A stretch of 64,000 nucleotides of DNA. Origin: Pholis gunnellus (Eukaryota > Chordata > Actinopteri > Perciformes > Pholidae). Each line of letters opens with the position of its first letter. The stretch's first letter is position 1. This document shows, in pieces, positions 24,182-41,388 of this stretch. The notes beneath the pieces are model-generated. The model had not been told where the DNA came from. It was given only the letters and a program-made list of their open reading frames with translations, and made no database searches. The stretch lies in the NCBI GenBank assembly GCA_910591455.2, contig OU342826.1:5489326-5553325 (forward strand), written 5' to 3'. A program made the position numbers and the translations under genes.

Positions 24182-24218
24182 AATATGTAGTCAGTCAAAA
24201 TATCACTGACTACATATT
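24182..24218. repeat. Perfect 14-bp inverted repeat
   Basis: AATATGTAGTCAGT (24182-24195) and its exact complement (24205-24218) are separated by a 9-nt loop. It is a strong hairpin of unknown origin. Confidence 0.85.
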
Positions 24219-26083
24219 GTCTGGTATTGAATAGCTTTTTACACAAATGTTCAACAAACTATGTCAATTATGTAAATGTAGACATTTAAACTAGAAAGCA
24301 GCGTGACACTTCAAACCACCCCCAGCTGTGAGGTCAGTACTAACACACACTTGAGTACTCATCACTGCAGCAAAGCAGCAAGTTAAACCTCTGGAGGTAA
24401 ACAACAACAAGAATAGCAGTTTCTCCATTCACTCTGCTGTTAGTTAGATTTGGTTATTAAAGAGATAGTTATTATTATAGATATACTTATGCTGGAAATG
24501 AAAGAACATTTTAATTCAACGCACATTTACTCTCAAATATATTTAATTGATATTAACAAAACAGGTGAAACGGATAAAAAAAAATGCTTTTGAATAGCAT
24601 TCATGTGTTGCAATGTCTATTTGTATTTCTGCTTATATACACATATTATTACTATAAGCCAATATTTAGTATCACAGGGATTGTATGTGACAGAGATATT
24701 ACAAAGCTAAAAGCTGGCAACAAGACACAGACAAACAAATGCTGTTTATCCCTTTGCAAGAGGTCATATTACAGCAAGCAAATAGCACTGATAATACGTA
24801 GCACTGCACGCTGGCAGCGTGTGCCATATTTACTTTAACTGTATGTGAAACATCTGCTGTGGAGCTGAGATCATGTTTGTATTTCACAGTGAAAGACTCG
24901 CACAGCGCAGGACGTCTATACTCGTGGCTGTACGTGAGCCAACTATCACACACTGCAGCGGGGAAATGTAGACATGCATTACGATCATATAATATTACGT
25001 TTATATGATCATTCGCTTTGTCAGCATTTCATATTCAGGAAGACTGGGTTAATACAACAGTGCTGACACGGGCCAGCTTACATTACGTACCACCTCGACT
25101 GGATTGAGTGATATGAAAGTGGAAATAGATTGCAATTGACTTGAAAGAGGAAAGTTCTGAGACTCAAATCCTCAAGAGGAAACGAACATCTGTATTTTTA
25201 TCCATTTCATTTCTCTTTAAAGGCCCATTCCATTTCCCTCCGGAGGAAGAACAAAACTTGTCAAATATGATTTGTTGATGTGTTCTTTCATTTCATCCTT
25301 TAAACCTTCGCAGCTTATTTCCGAGCCGTCGAGACTGGGTTATCGGAAACTGCAACCGTGGTGAGGGTTTTCCAAATATAAAGACCATTCATAGTCTGTA
25401 GAGTTGAGTGTTGACATTTACGCCGTTACTACTAGGTGACTACTCAAATAATGTCTCGGCTTTGATCATGCCCGGAGTTCAACGGAGCACACGCCGAGAG
25501 AATGGGGGGGAACGGGAACGTCAGAATCGCCAAGCAATGAAGGGCACACAAGCAGTGTGTTCAATTCAGACCAGTTTACTCAGAAGGCTTTGTTACTGTA
25601 TCTTTTTCCACTCCCACACAACATCGCTGCATAAACCCGATAGTCCTCTGAGTCAGAGTTGATGTAAACAACAAGAGAGCTTCATGTCCAGCCAGAGCCT
25701 AGCAGGAGAATGGATATCAACCCGGCGACATGTGATTTGCATAGACAGCACAGAGGGATTAGGCTATGATCTGTAGCGTCTCAGAAAAAGAGAAAGCAAA
25801 AAAAAAAATGTGTTGCTGCAATTCATGAGCACCAGCAGCCCTCGGATTTGTTTTCATATGATTCCAACCAGCAAATCCTGATCAGACAGTTATCCTGATA
25901 GGAGAAAAACATCCTGGGCTTCACATTTAAATATATGTGGTCCCAACTTTTATCAATGACAGACAGACAACGGCACGTCAGCGAGCATCATTTGGTATTA
26001 TGTTCTCCTTCGCTCCATATCTGTGAAGGCTGTGTGGCGTAAAAAAACAAAACAAACAACAGGTCTCTCAATTTCTCTTTCAC
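24219..26083. other. Unique non-coding stretch, 1.9 kb
   Basis: No recognised repeat. A POU octamer ATTTGCAT is at 25735-25742 within complex sequence. Short open frames at 24584-24838, 24699-24953 and 25408-25662 show no domain. Confidence 0.4.
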
Positions 26084-26130
26084 TTTTTTTTTTTTTTTTT
26101 AGCCTGCTTCTTTATTTATTTATTTTTTTT
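26084..26130. repeat. T17 run and (TTTA)n tract
   Basis: T17 (26084-26100) is followed by a short spacer and a TTTATTTATTTATTTTTTTT tract (26111-26130). Confidence 0.9.
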
Positions 26131-28099
26131 AATTTCCTGTTAAAGCCCTCTGACAGGCCTGCAGAGAAGTAATTTTTTTAGGAGGAAGATGTAACGTCGA
26201 TCAGCCTGTGAGTGTATTTTTAAAGGCTGAGGCTGACATTACACCTGCTGTGCGAGCTGAAGGAGAATCCCCAGTGGCACCTTGTCGAGCAGCCGTGTCA
26301 ATTGTTTGTTTGCATACTGAATAGCTCCGGGCGCTATGTTGTCTAGCTCGGAGAATAAGCCGCTCGTCACTACCCGCGGACCATCGGGGTATCTGTATGC
26401 AAACTAGCAACATGTACTGAGATCGACAATCATGTCACTGTCATGAAAGGTAAAGAAATCCATCTGCTGGGCGGCAGAAAAAGACTGAAATTACAAAGGG
26501 GCACTCGGCATTGACGTATTGGCACATTTAGAGGTGAATTAGTGGATAGAATAGACAATCCATCTCAAAAGCAGTATATTATAAGTTGTTGTAGCTAAAT
26601 ACACTGGATAAAAGTGGTCGCTTATTACCCTTGATCTTATCTAAAAAAGGTGGTTATTAAGAAGATGAAAAGCAACGTCACAAAGCTTTTTACTTTGTTG
26701 TTGCTCCTGCTGAGGTCAAATATTGTGAAAGCTCAACATGAAAGTCGCTCCTATCCTTTTAATATGATAATAAACTTATTTTCAATTAGTGTTCACCCCA
26801 AAGCTCAGAAGCTAAAAACTTTCGAAAGGGTTGAAAAGGATGATAAGTCTGAGTTGAAGTGAATATTACTGTGGAAAGTTAGCACTGAGGACTAAGTCAC
26901 CAAATCAATTGCGGCTCCTCTCTCTCTCACTGGTTCTAAATGAAAGGGCTTTTGAAAATCAGCGATAGCGTGGAAAAAAAAGACAAGATATGCAGTGGAC
27001 AAACTTAATAACGCACTCACCGCATTAGCCTTTTCGTTTGCTACGGAGCAGTTTTGAATTGAGCTCTTTGTGAATTTAATCAAATCTTGAGTATAACCCT
27101 TTTCCATTTCATGCCGAGCTAAGGAAGAATTACATTACTATCTGTCCAACTACTCCACGTCAATGCTTTTCTGGTACTAAACAGCCATATCAGTTAATAA
27201 GACATGTCGCAACAGTGCCTTCCACACGGCCCTTATTTGCTTGGGGTTGCAAACAGTGACCCCTATTTTCTTATTTGCATTTGCAGTAAATTGAATCTCA
27301 TGGGTTGCCTGACTGCATCTGGGCCACTCGTATTGACTTTGAGGAACTGCAGAGTGCATTTGATTGATTCCTTCGCCACGAGAAATATTATTCTGCCCTC
27401 ACATTGTTACAAAAACTAGGCCTCAGCATGTTAACTACGCATACATACTTAGACTGACACTGTGCATATCCTAAAAGATCTATAACATTGAAATACACGC
27501 TGAGACCTGGATAGAAACGTTAGCTCCCATAAATTGTGCCAGGTCCGCATGATACACGACAACCTGTCTTTTCCTTCGTAGCAGCATGTTGTAAATATAC
27601 CCTATGTATGCTGTACATTTAACAATTTGCATCTGTTGCACAGCTCTTGCATTTTTTTTTTTTTGCACGGCTCCAGGGAGAGTGCTATACGGTTGGTCCA
27701 CCGGGCTGCCAAGCTACCTTTTCCCCTGGGATAAATCCTCGTGCATCTCGTCTCAAAACGCTACTTAGATAGGCCCTGTGGGACGTCAGCCTCCGAGGGG
27801 CCCTGTCCTTCAGGAGGAAACACCCGCTTCTCTTTTTGCTTGGCTGCATATGAAAAACGACAACCAAGAGTCGGTGTTGTTCTCCCAGCATATCATTTTC
27901 ACAAGAACAAATGTGAATGTTCTTTATGCATAATACGAATTCACAGTTCCAGTTTTTGGGGTGGGAATTTGGTAGGATGTGATTGATTTTTCTTCCAACT
28001 TCCAAAGAGAACATGTCAATTTTAGCTTATTTTGTGATGAAGCCCTAACGTGTTCAAGCTAGAGTTAAGAGTACATCCAATCTTGCACACGTTTATACT
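26131..28099. other. Unique non-coding stretch, 2 kb
   Basis: T13 is at 27652-27664. Octamers ATTTGCAT are at 27273-27280 and 27625-27632. 26200-26420 is complex and less AT-rich. No gene is recognised. Confidence 0.4.
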
Positions 28100-28500
28100 T
28101 TAAAGTGATTGTTAGACATTTTAGGATGTACGGTTATTTTCTTTCTTGTTAAGAGTTGAGAGAGATGAGAAGATTGATGCCACTCACATGTCTGTATGTT
28201 AATAATTATCAAGGATCTAACAGTTAGCTTAGCTTAGCTTAGCCTAAAGACTGAAAACCATGTAGCAGTTTGTCTGACAGCCAACTGGCACATAACCCAC
28301 AACAAAATATTGTATTGTCATTTTTGACGCCTTATCTTTTGTGAGGATTAAACAAACAAGATATCATTTGTTAGTTAGTAAACTGTATAAGGGCTCGTAG
28401 GGGTCTTTATTAATTTGAACTAGCTAGCTAAACCGGGCTAGCTGTCTCCTAGCCCTCTGCTAAACTAAGCTAAACTAAATGGCTTTTGCTAGTTTGCTTA
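28100..28500 (+). repeat. 'TTAGC' foldback teleost repeat
   Basis: The left arm runs ATTGTTAGACATTTTAGGAT, GATGAGAAGATTGATGCCAC, CATGTCTGTATG, then (TTAGC)-type units and CCTAAAGACTG. The middle includes AAACAAACAAGATATC. The right arm ends with CTAAACTAAGCTAAACTAAA. This is the layout of a very abundant fish element whose arms are inverted repeats (attcgacattttggg...cttagcataaagactgg and its complement). It is non-coding and MITE-like, moderately diverged and shortened at the right end. Confidence 0.8.
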
Positions 28501-28593
28501 ATGGCACTGCAATCATTTATTTTTTTGCCATTTGACGGAAGCAGACACCAGCTTTAAACGCAATATTTACATATTATCGGCTTTCAAGTTGGC

Positions 28594-28625
28594 AATACAC
28601 GTGATCTTGAATACACGTGATCTTG
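28594..28625 (+). repeat. 16-bp tandem duplication with two E-boxes
   Basis: AATACACGTGATCTTG occurs twice with no spacer (28594-28609 and 28610-28625). Each copy contains the palindromic E-box CACGTG used by MYC/MAX, USF and HIF-like bHLH factors. Confidence 0.9.
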
Positions 28626-29834
28626 TTCAGACAAACTATTCTATTTGAATCTAAGAGACACTAAGTAACAGCATGCATTTTGAATTGTGTTTTTGGCCAA
28701 TAAGCAAATGTCAAGTTGTTATTATGAAAAAGAAAAACATTGATTAGAGGAGCTGTAATGCAATAAATATCAATAATAATAATGATGCATGAACTATTAA
28801 AAACAATAGAATTAATGTGGCATTTAAAGTAGCCTCGCTCCTTTTTTTTTTTAAATTCACCGTCCCTTTTTTACGCCGACAATGTTGTTGCCGTTATTTC
28901 AACTTTCTCCCCTTGCTTACTGGCGCTCAGCACTCCTCTCCGCAGTTCAGTTGCTTGATATCTCCCAAGATAATTTGATGGGAAGTTTATTTCATTTACA
29001 CATCACACCACGCCGGCTGTAATTAATTGTTCTGCTGTCTGGTGTACAATAGTTCACTGGCTTCTTTGTGCGACTACAGGCTTGTTACTGTTCCGTGATA
29101 TGTGGTGCCACGCTGAAACTGGTACCAGATGCTGCAGTCACCGAAAAAAAGTCCACCCAGGTGACTCCAAACAAATAATCCATGGAATAAATAAACATCC
29201 TATATTAATATATTCAATTCTTTTTGACAGGGCGCCTCTTGACAGAAACATTCTAAATCCCTCTGATTATATGATGGCAGTTAGTGGATATTATAGTCGT
29301 TTTGTGCTTTTAGTATACGGCACATTTTTGAATATTGGGCCCCAATTATAAAGACGTCAAATATCTGATAAATGGACATATGCTTGTTTCTATGACTCGG
29401 TTTCATCTTTTACATATTTTAATACCACATATCTGGAACAAACTCCCCGAAAAACATATAACTCTGCTGAAAATCTTTTTTTTGCCTTCAAGGCAAGGCA
29501 GATTCATGTCAGCTGCTAGGAAAATGATTGCAATTACATACATTAATATCATAGACCGCAAAGACCTATGCTCTGAAAAAATGATCGTATTAATGTTTTT
29601 GCCATTTTAACGATTTAGGGTTAGATGATAAATGTAATATTTAATACATTTGTGAATTATGCATTAAAAAGCCTGCTTATGAACCTTATTAATGCAAGGT
29701 CTTTATTCAGCAGCAGTAATTGTTGGACACTAAGTGCTTCTTATGGGTCAATTCTGTTGCTGAAGCTGTTTTTATGTTGTGGGCCATGAATTAGTTTCCT
29801 CACTGAGCCTTTTAACAGGTTTTTTTTTTGTTGC
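28626..29834. other. Unique stretch, 1.2 kb
   Basis: No clear repeat. The plus-strand frame near 29400-29480 contains an IWNKLPE word that recalls the C-terminus of LINE reverse transcriptases, but it is isolated. No gene is called. Confidence 0.35.
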
Positions 29835-29866
29835 TTTTTCACATGTCAGTTGTGTCATGTGAAAAA
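29835..29866. repeat. Perfect 11-bp inverted repeat
   Basis: TTTTTCACATG (29835-29845) and CATGTGAAAAA (29856-29866) flank a 10-nt loop. Partly low complexity. Confidence 0.75.
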
Positions 29867-31705
29867 AAGATGAATTACCAAACAGCTATTGCAAGGCTAA
29901 TCCAGTCATTAATGCACTTCCATGATATGGAGCCCTAAGAGAACGATTGGTCTGCAGTATGGGTCAAGCTCCGAAAGTACTGCATCCGATATGTCCTAAG
30001 ATGTATACAGCATATTTTAATAGAATAGTTATTTTCTCAAAATGTGACTCTTTTTTACAGGCTGAGAAAGGCTCCTGGATCCAAGCTTCATGTGTAAGAT
30101 GTGTGAAATGCACCATCACACACACAACGCATAGCATGAGTGTGACGGTTATTCTGAGGGTTGGAAGCTGTTTGCTACAGGCTACCGATAAAGCCTGCAG
30201 GGTGTTTCACCTTTACTGCAATGCATGGGAGGTGGTAACACATCACAATTTGCAGCTTTAATGAATCTAATTCCATTGCCCTTCATCCTCCACGGCTCCT
30301 TTTAGTTGGAGTCTCTACCTTTGAATACTTTGCCATTTCAAAGACTGATGCTGCTTTACCGGAGAAACACACTTCCTCCTGCTGATAAACACGCCCTACA
30401 ACCTTTTCCTTCATGGAATCAGCTGAAGGATGCCCACTAGCAAACGCTAAGCCTTCCTGTCATCTTCACACACTCTGTGTTGGGATTGTTGCTAGTTTAA
30501 CTCAGTAAATGATCTCCTGGTTATTACTTTTCTTAGTGTGGCAAGTGTTACTTAGCGACGATACATTTTTAAGATTAATACTTTCAACCTTAAAGAAGCC
30601 GTAGAATTTGCCTGTAAGGTAACACCTTTCTTAAATGAATGTTTCATTGTTGCTGACAATAGAGTGCCGTAGGGATGACGTATTCTTGATGGCCGACCCT
30701 TGAAGTAAGCATCGCACTGGTTACCTCGACAAAAAGGACAATGGTACTTTTTGATTGGAATTAGGATTATTAGTAGAAGATGAAATCTGAGGCAAACACA
30801 AGTTTATGATACTTACACTTTCAAGATAATCTTCATAAACGAACAACGTATAAGTATACAACGAGGCTGTTGAGACCGACTAGTCGGTTCGGTGAACAAG
30901 TCCGAACTCGTTTCTGGGTTTAATGACTCATTCCCAGAGCACTCTATAGGTGCTACCCCATTAGTGTCTTTACACTACTGCAGCATCCATTCTTGTTGCA
31001 ACACATTGTGTAACTTTCCTCTAGTTATTTTCACAATCCCATTCCAAAATAGAAAACACAGAGTATGAAGTAGTCACAATGGATTCAATATTGTTTTCAG
31101 TACAGAGTATGCTGTTGTCACTACACTGCTTCCATTCTAGACAGAGCGATGGCTCTGTGCTATTGCATACATGACAACATATAAAGCGTAGGGACCGAGA
31201 CATATAACTAAATAAATAAAACTGGCAAGATAATCACTATGATTCAGAAGTGACGAGGAGGCAAACAAACAACCTTTTGAAATAGCAGAAAAGACTTCTG
31301 AAGAGAACTCAGCGGGGAGATGAAAATGAAAAGAAATCACAGTTATTTAGCATCACATATCAGAAGAATTCAGCATCCAAAGGAAAAATTAAGCGATGAA
31401 TAAAATTGGAAATGGCAACCATTACTCTTAAAAAAAACACTGATTTGATCGTGATTTGATCTGCAGCAGAATGCAACATTGCGAGATGTGATCATTCATA
31501 AAGCTGGTTTCCTCCCATTATCGGCTCACCCCTCTTGTAATGCACTTCATAACTCGTCGCCGCATTGCGCGCTTCGTGCGAACGCAGACATCGAGAGAAC
31601 AAAAAGTTGCAGCGCCCTTGGGGCAGACATGTGAAGTGACTTTGTCACTGCCAGTGCTGAGCTGCACTGTTCTTTCTCATTGAAGCAAATCTGACAAAAA
31701 GGAGC
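29867..31705. other. Unique non-coding stretch, 1.8 kb
   Basis: A perfect 14-bp palindrome ACCGACTAGTCGGT lies at 30875-30888, in a segment with CGGTTCGGTGAACAAG that may be a decayed fish repeat. 31480-31700 is complex. No gene is recognised. Confidence 0.4.
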
Positions 31706-31727
31706 GGGGGGGGGGGGGGGGGGGGGG
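31706..31727. repeat. G22 homopolymer
   Basis: Twenty-two uninterrupted G, with strong G-quadruplex potential on the plus strand. Confidence 0.95.
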
Positions 31728-32992
31728 TCAAGGGAAAGACAAGCCAAATGTGAGAATGGAGCATTATATAAGGTCTGTGAAAGTGAATGTGACTGAAGTG
31801 ACACAAATTATTAAGGAGGGCCATCTTATCTGTGCGATCCAATGTAGGCAAAGTTCACAACAGGGCTTTGGTCCCCTGCCATTACGGACTGTCATCGGAG
31901 CAGGGATGACGAGAAGGGACGTCTCTAATTAGCCCTTGTCAGCGAAAATGACATTCTAATCACGTGTTTCTGGTAATTACCTCACTTTTACGATCGCTCT
32001 GCTCGTCATAGCTTGACAGGAAAGCAGCGAAACGAGTCTCTTTATATGTATTTGGAGCTTACTGGCTAAAGTGGTGGAAGGAGTGGATGTAAAAAAACGG
32101 AGGAAATAACTTCCTCGATCCTCCACTTTCAAGCCCTGGGGCAACCTTATTGTAAAAAAAAAAAAGATATTCTCATTTTATCATCTCCAGTGCATAAAAT
32201 TGAGAGGTGTGTGGTGTATTTACGTGGACTAACAGAGTCTTGACACTGGCAAGTCTATACTTATCTGTTTGCACACCTTTTTTAGGTGGCTTTGGTTGAT
32301 AGCCCGGCCTTCCTGAACTTCTACCAACTGAGCTGGTTATATGTGAAATTAAAAAAGGAAATTATTAAACAGCCGGCTGAAGCTAAACACGGTTCCTGGA
32401 CACAGGGCCCGGAGAGCGATTCATTTTTTATCCCATCTTAGCCTGCACAAATTGACTTCGGCTTTTCTGTGTGTTCACATATTTCATTGAGAGAGTATCT
32501 ATATATTTTACCATGAAGGGCGTTTAAAGAGATAGGGGACGGGCGAGACCGTCTGAACAAAATGGAAACACACATTATGAATGTCAAACCAAGGTTTTCC
32601 AAATTTAAAGCAAAGTATGTGTTTGCTGGTTTGTTAACATTTCCCTCAAGCCAAATAGCAATTATGAGAGACATTTTATGTGGCTGATCTGGCGCCAACA
32701 TCAAGAGAGATAACAACAGAGGATGTTCTGTATATACGCCTTTATCCATATATAACAAAACAAAGCCCTTGAATTGTCAGTCTGCTTCTGTCCAGACCTG
32801 CTGTACCCTGTGCTGAAAAAACAACTCCCCAACAGTTCCCAAAACCTCTCCCTGCGGGGAATCATTAGGCGGGGACACATGTGACATCATTTGAATCTGT
32901 GACCTTGCGAGCCTTACGGGACCACTGGATCGGTAGACACATCATTGAATAATACACAGCTCTTTTGCTGTGTGAAGCACAGGGGACGGCGA
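31728..32992. other. Unique stretch, candidate regulatory block
   Basis: 31910-31990 (TCTCTAATTAGCCC, GGTAATTACC) and 32420-32700 are complex blocks with homeodomain words. An A-run is at about 32154-32164. A tRNA A-box look-alike is on the minus strand at 32321-32336. No gene is recognised. Confidence 0.35.
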
Positions 32993-33004
32993 GGGGGGGG
33001 GGGG
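32993..33004. repeat. G12 homopolymer
   Basis: Twelve uninterrupted G. Confidence 0.95.
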
Positions 33005-34399
33005 AGCAGCAGAGCATTATGCTAAAATGTGTACCATTTCCACCGTGGTCCACTGGGCCTCGGCGACTGTTGTTTGTGCCGCGGTGGCTGTCTCGGCTTC
33101 TTGGTTCGCTCCATCTCCGACTCGAGCCTCATTATGTGCGACAGCGCTCGGAGAGAGAGCAGGTATAGAGGGCTGGAATGAAAGGAAGGAAGGGAGGGAG
33201 GAGGCTTGCTGTACCAGAGATAGGCCCTCTCCTCCTCCTTGATATCACGGAAGAATCAATTGATGCTGTTTTCTGCACTTTTTCTGCTGACCCAGCGAGA
33301 AGGGGAGGAATATTCGGCCAGTTGCCGATGGCACGGAGTTTGAGTTTAGCTCACTCTGTCACTATTATACCGCCCCATCCCCGTGCTTCTTGCCACTGCA
33401 AGCACACCCACACAGGAACAATTTGTGCATGCACACACACACACACAATCCCCCTTCCTCTAAAATGCATTTGTCGCCTGTGGTGTTATGGCATTGGACT
33501 GTCTGCTAGATATTAGGGTTGTGGGGGTAAATCTAGATGATGGATGATTTCTGTTGTGCTGTCAAAGCGAGCGCTTGATAAAAGAACAACACAAGACAGA
33601 CGCACAAGACAAACGGATGGTGGAGGGAAAGCAAAACTCACATCAATATCTGCTCCCACCAAATTCATGCCACTGAAGCAATTTGATTCGGCACCTACAC
33701 GTGGCATCACGAGGCCTTCCGCTTACAAACGGCCGTTTGTTTTCAGTGTCACAGTGTCAGATGCTTTCAGCCCGGCCAATACATTAAGCACACCGCTCAC
33801 AGCTGCACACTTGCAAAGGTAAACACTATTATAAGTCCTCAATCAAATGTTTTTCTCCTGCACGTTGTGTCAACTCACCAGGCGTCTTCAGCTGACTGTG
33901 GGCAGAACAAACGCGCCGCCGTCTCGTCTTTAAAGAGGAATAAATATTGATATGCTCCAGTGGCCTCGTATGTTAATTAAATACATGCTTATTGAAATTC
34001 AATGACAGCTGGAATTTCACAGTGAGCAGGGGGAACTTGCCTCTCCCCCAAGAGTGTAAAACATAATTGGTTGACAGCAAAAAGTAACACACAATTAGTT
34101 AGGGAGGTTTAATTAATATTGTTCAGGCGAGGTCCTCAGTTTAGACGCGTCCTATAGCGCGCTGCCTCTCCACAGTATACAGATGCAGCAGATGTGGCGC
34201 TGGGAGCTTTAGGCAGTTGGTTGACGCGTACAACAGGGGTCCATGGTCGGAGTTGTAACCCTCAGTGGAAAGAGATGAAGAAAAAGAAACTACGACGGCA
34301 TATTCTGAAATATCTATGCTTTAAAATGTCAAATAGAGTCATTCTCAAATCAATTGTAAATTCAAGTCTACAGCCAGCGAGCAGCTAGCTATACTTATA
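33005..34399. other. Unique stretch with CpG-rich start
   Basis: 33040-33160 has many CpG (CTCGGCGACTG, GCCGCGGTGG, CGACTCGAGCC) unlike its surroundings. An open frame there (33027-33242) begins with a hydrophobic segment, but I find no domain. A (CA)n stretch is at 33431-33446. 33920-34130 is AT-rich with many TTAATTAA words. No gene is called. Confidence 0.35.
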
Positions 34400-34790
34400 G
34401 TGGAATAGTGGTGATTTAACATCTGCACGCCACCATGCTCACCATGTTTACCATCTCACTTTGGCGTGTTAGCGTGTTAACATCGTCTAAATAAACACAA
34501 GGTACAACTGATGGAAGTGTCATAGTTTTGTAGTCATGTTGTTAGAAACTAAAAGTTGACAAAGTTCAGTTGCAAGTAGTGCAAGTGGAGAAGTAAGAGG
34601 AACCGTGATTACAGTTCATCCTGAGGGGAACATGAATACAACATTTTTGATAGCAATTCATCCAATAGCTGTTGTGATATTTCAGTAAAAAAGCCAAACA
34701 TGTCAGCCTTATGGTGGCACTATGGAGGGAATGTCGGGGGGGATCACTACAATTTTAGGATCCAACCTCTGGGGACCATGCATGTCCTTA
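34400..34790 (-). repeat. 'CATGGTCCCC' teleost repeat, reverse copy
   Basis: On the plus strand it runs CACCATGCTCACCATGTTTA, TTAGCGTGTTAACATCG, TTCATCCTGAGGGGAACATG, AGCAATTCATCCAATAGCTG, CTTATGGTGGCACTATGG, and ends in CTCTGGGGACCATGCATG. Reverse-complemented, this is the order of the fish repeat that starts 'catggtccccagagg' and ends with 'gttagcatgctaac'. It is almost complete and non-coding. Confidence 0.8.
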
Positions 34791-40382
<5,592 letters not shown>

Positions 40383-40412
40383 ATTTCGTGTTTCATAAAA
40401 AAAACACGAAAT
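40383..40412. repeat. Perfect 11-bp inverted repeat
   Basis: ATTTCGTGTTT (40383-40393) and AAACACGAAAT (40402-40412) with an 8-nt A-rich loop, next to a short (GT)n run. Confidence 0.8.
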
Positions 40413-40625
40413 GTGTGTGTGTGTAAACATTTACTGCCGAGCCTAGGGAGAACTTTGAATAAACAAACAGTGCTTTGTAGAATTTTGGATTGAGTTTGAC
40501 ATTTGGATGAGTCGCAGGGGTCGAACAGATCACCCATAGGGATGGGGAGTTTGTGGGAATGGCAGTGTTGGTTTTTATGCCCGTTGGTTGGTCCACGACA
40601 TTCGTCAACGTATCTCAATTACTGG

Positions 40626-41367
40626 ATGCATTGCCATTGCAGTTGGTATTGACATCCATGGTCCCCCCAAAGGATGAAGCATTGACTGTATAGGAAGAGG
40701 ACGTAGTCACCGTGACATCACCTATTGGCCTGTGGAAGAGTTTTGGAATTTTGGGCATAGCCATCTTGGCTTTTTACAACCAGAAGTGTATCAGACACTT
40801 TTAAGAAACGAGAAAATGTTCCAATTAACTTTCATGATCTGAAAACACTGTGAAAGGTTTATAATTCTTAAATAAAAACAAGGACGACTCCCAGACCCGA
40901 CTATGCAGACCCTGCATTTTGGTCTATTTTACCCTAAATAGGATCATTTACACAAAACACTAAACAAAAATCATGCTGTCTTGAAGAAGACTTGAAACTA
41001 GCGATTGAGACCATAAACTGAATTTTACAATGTTTACTGAGGTAATAAATAAAGTTAGAACTAAGGTCATTTTCTCATAGACTCTAAACAATAAGACTTA
41101 TTTTTGCAACAGTGGATGAATTTTACTATAACTCACCCGTTTGAATTATATTGAGGCTTAAAGTTAGACATATTTGAGCGTGTGGCCGCCACTTCTTTGT
41201 CTACTACTGGACTAGCTGGGAGTCAGGCTGTGTAGTCACTGCCGAGATGGAGACGGACGTCCATTTTTTAACCTGAGTCCATATTTAATACAGTCTATTA
41301 TCTCTTTATTATAACTTTTGAGATTCCCTAACCTTTCCTTTTAGGGCTATCATCAGGGCAAAATGAT
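40626..41367 (+). repeat. 'CATGGTCCCC' teleost repeat split by a TIR element
   Basis: The left piece 40626-40682 has ATTGCCATTGCAGTTGG, CATCCATGGTCCCCCCAAAG and GATGAAGC. The right piece (about 41300-41367) has ACTTTTGAGATTCCCTAACC and AGGGCTATCATCAGGGCAAA. Joined in order they follow the family pattern 'catggtccccagaggatgaa...tgatcccctgacttttcctctagcgccatcatcagg'. The segment between them is a younger insertion. Confidence 0.7.
40683..41290 (+). mobile_element. TIR element ('GACTGTATA ... ACAGTC') of about 600 bp
   Basis: The left end GACTGTATAGG is followed by AGGACGTAGTCACCGTGACA, CACCTATTGGCCTGTGGAAG and CAACCAGAAGTG. The interior has AGAAGACTTGAAACTAGCGA, TTGAGACCATAAACT, GTTTACTGAGGTAATAAAT and CATTTTCTCATAGACT. 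The right end is CATATTTAATACAGTCTATT, the complement of the left-end word. I recognise the order from a frequent fish repeat with inverted ends. It has no transposase, so it is non-autonomous. It is inserted in an older repeat. Confidence 0.8.
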
Positions 41368-41388
41368 AAAAAAAAAAAAAAAAAAAAA
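41368..41388. repeat. A21 homopolymer
   Basis: Twenty-one uninterrupted A directly after the split repeat. Confidence 0.95.
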
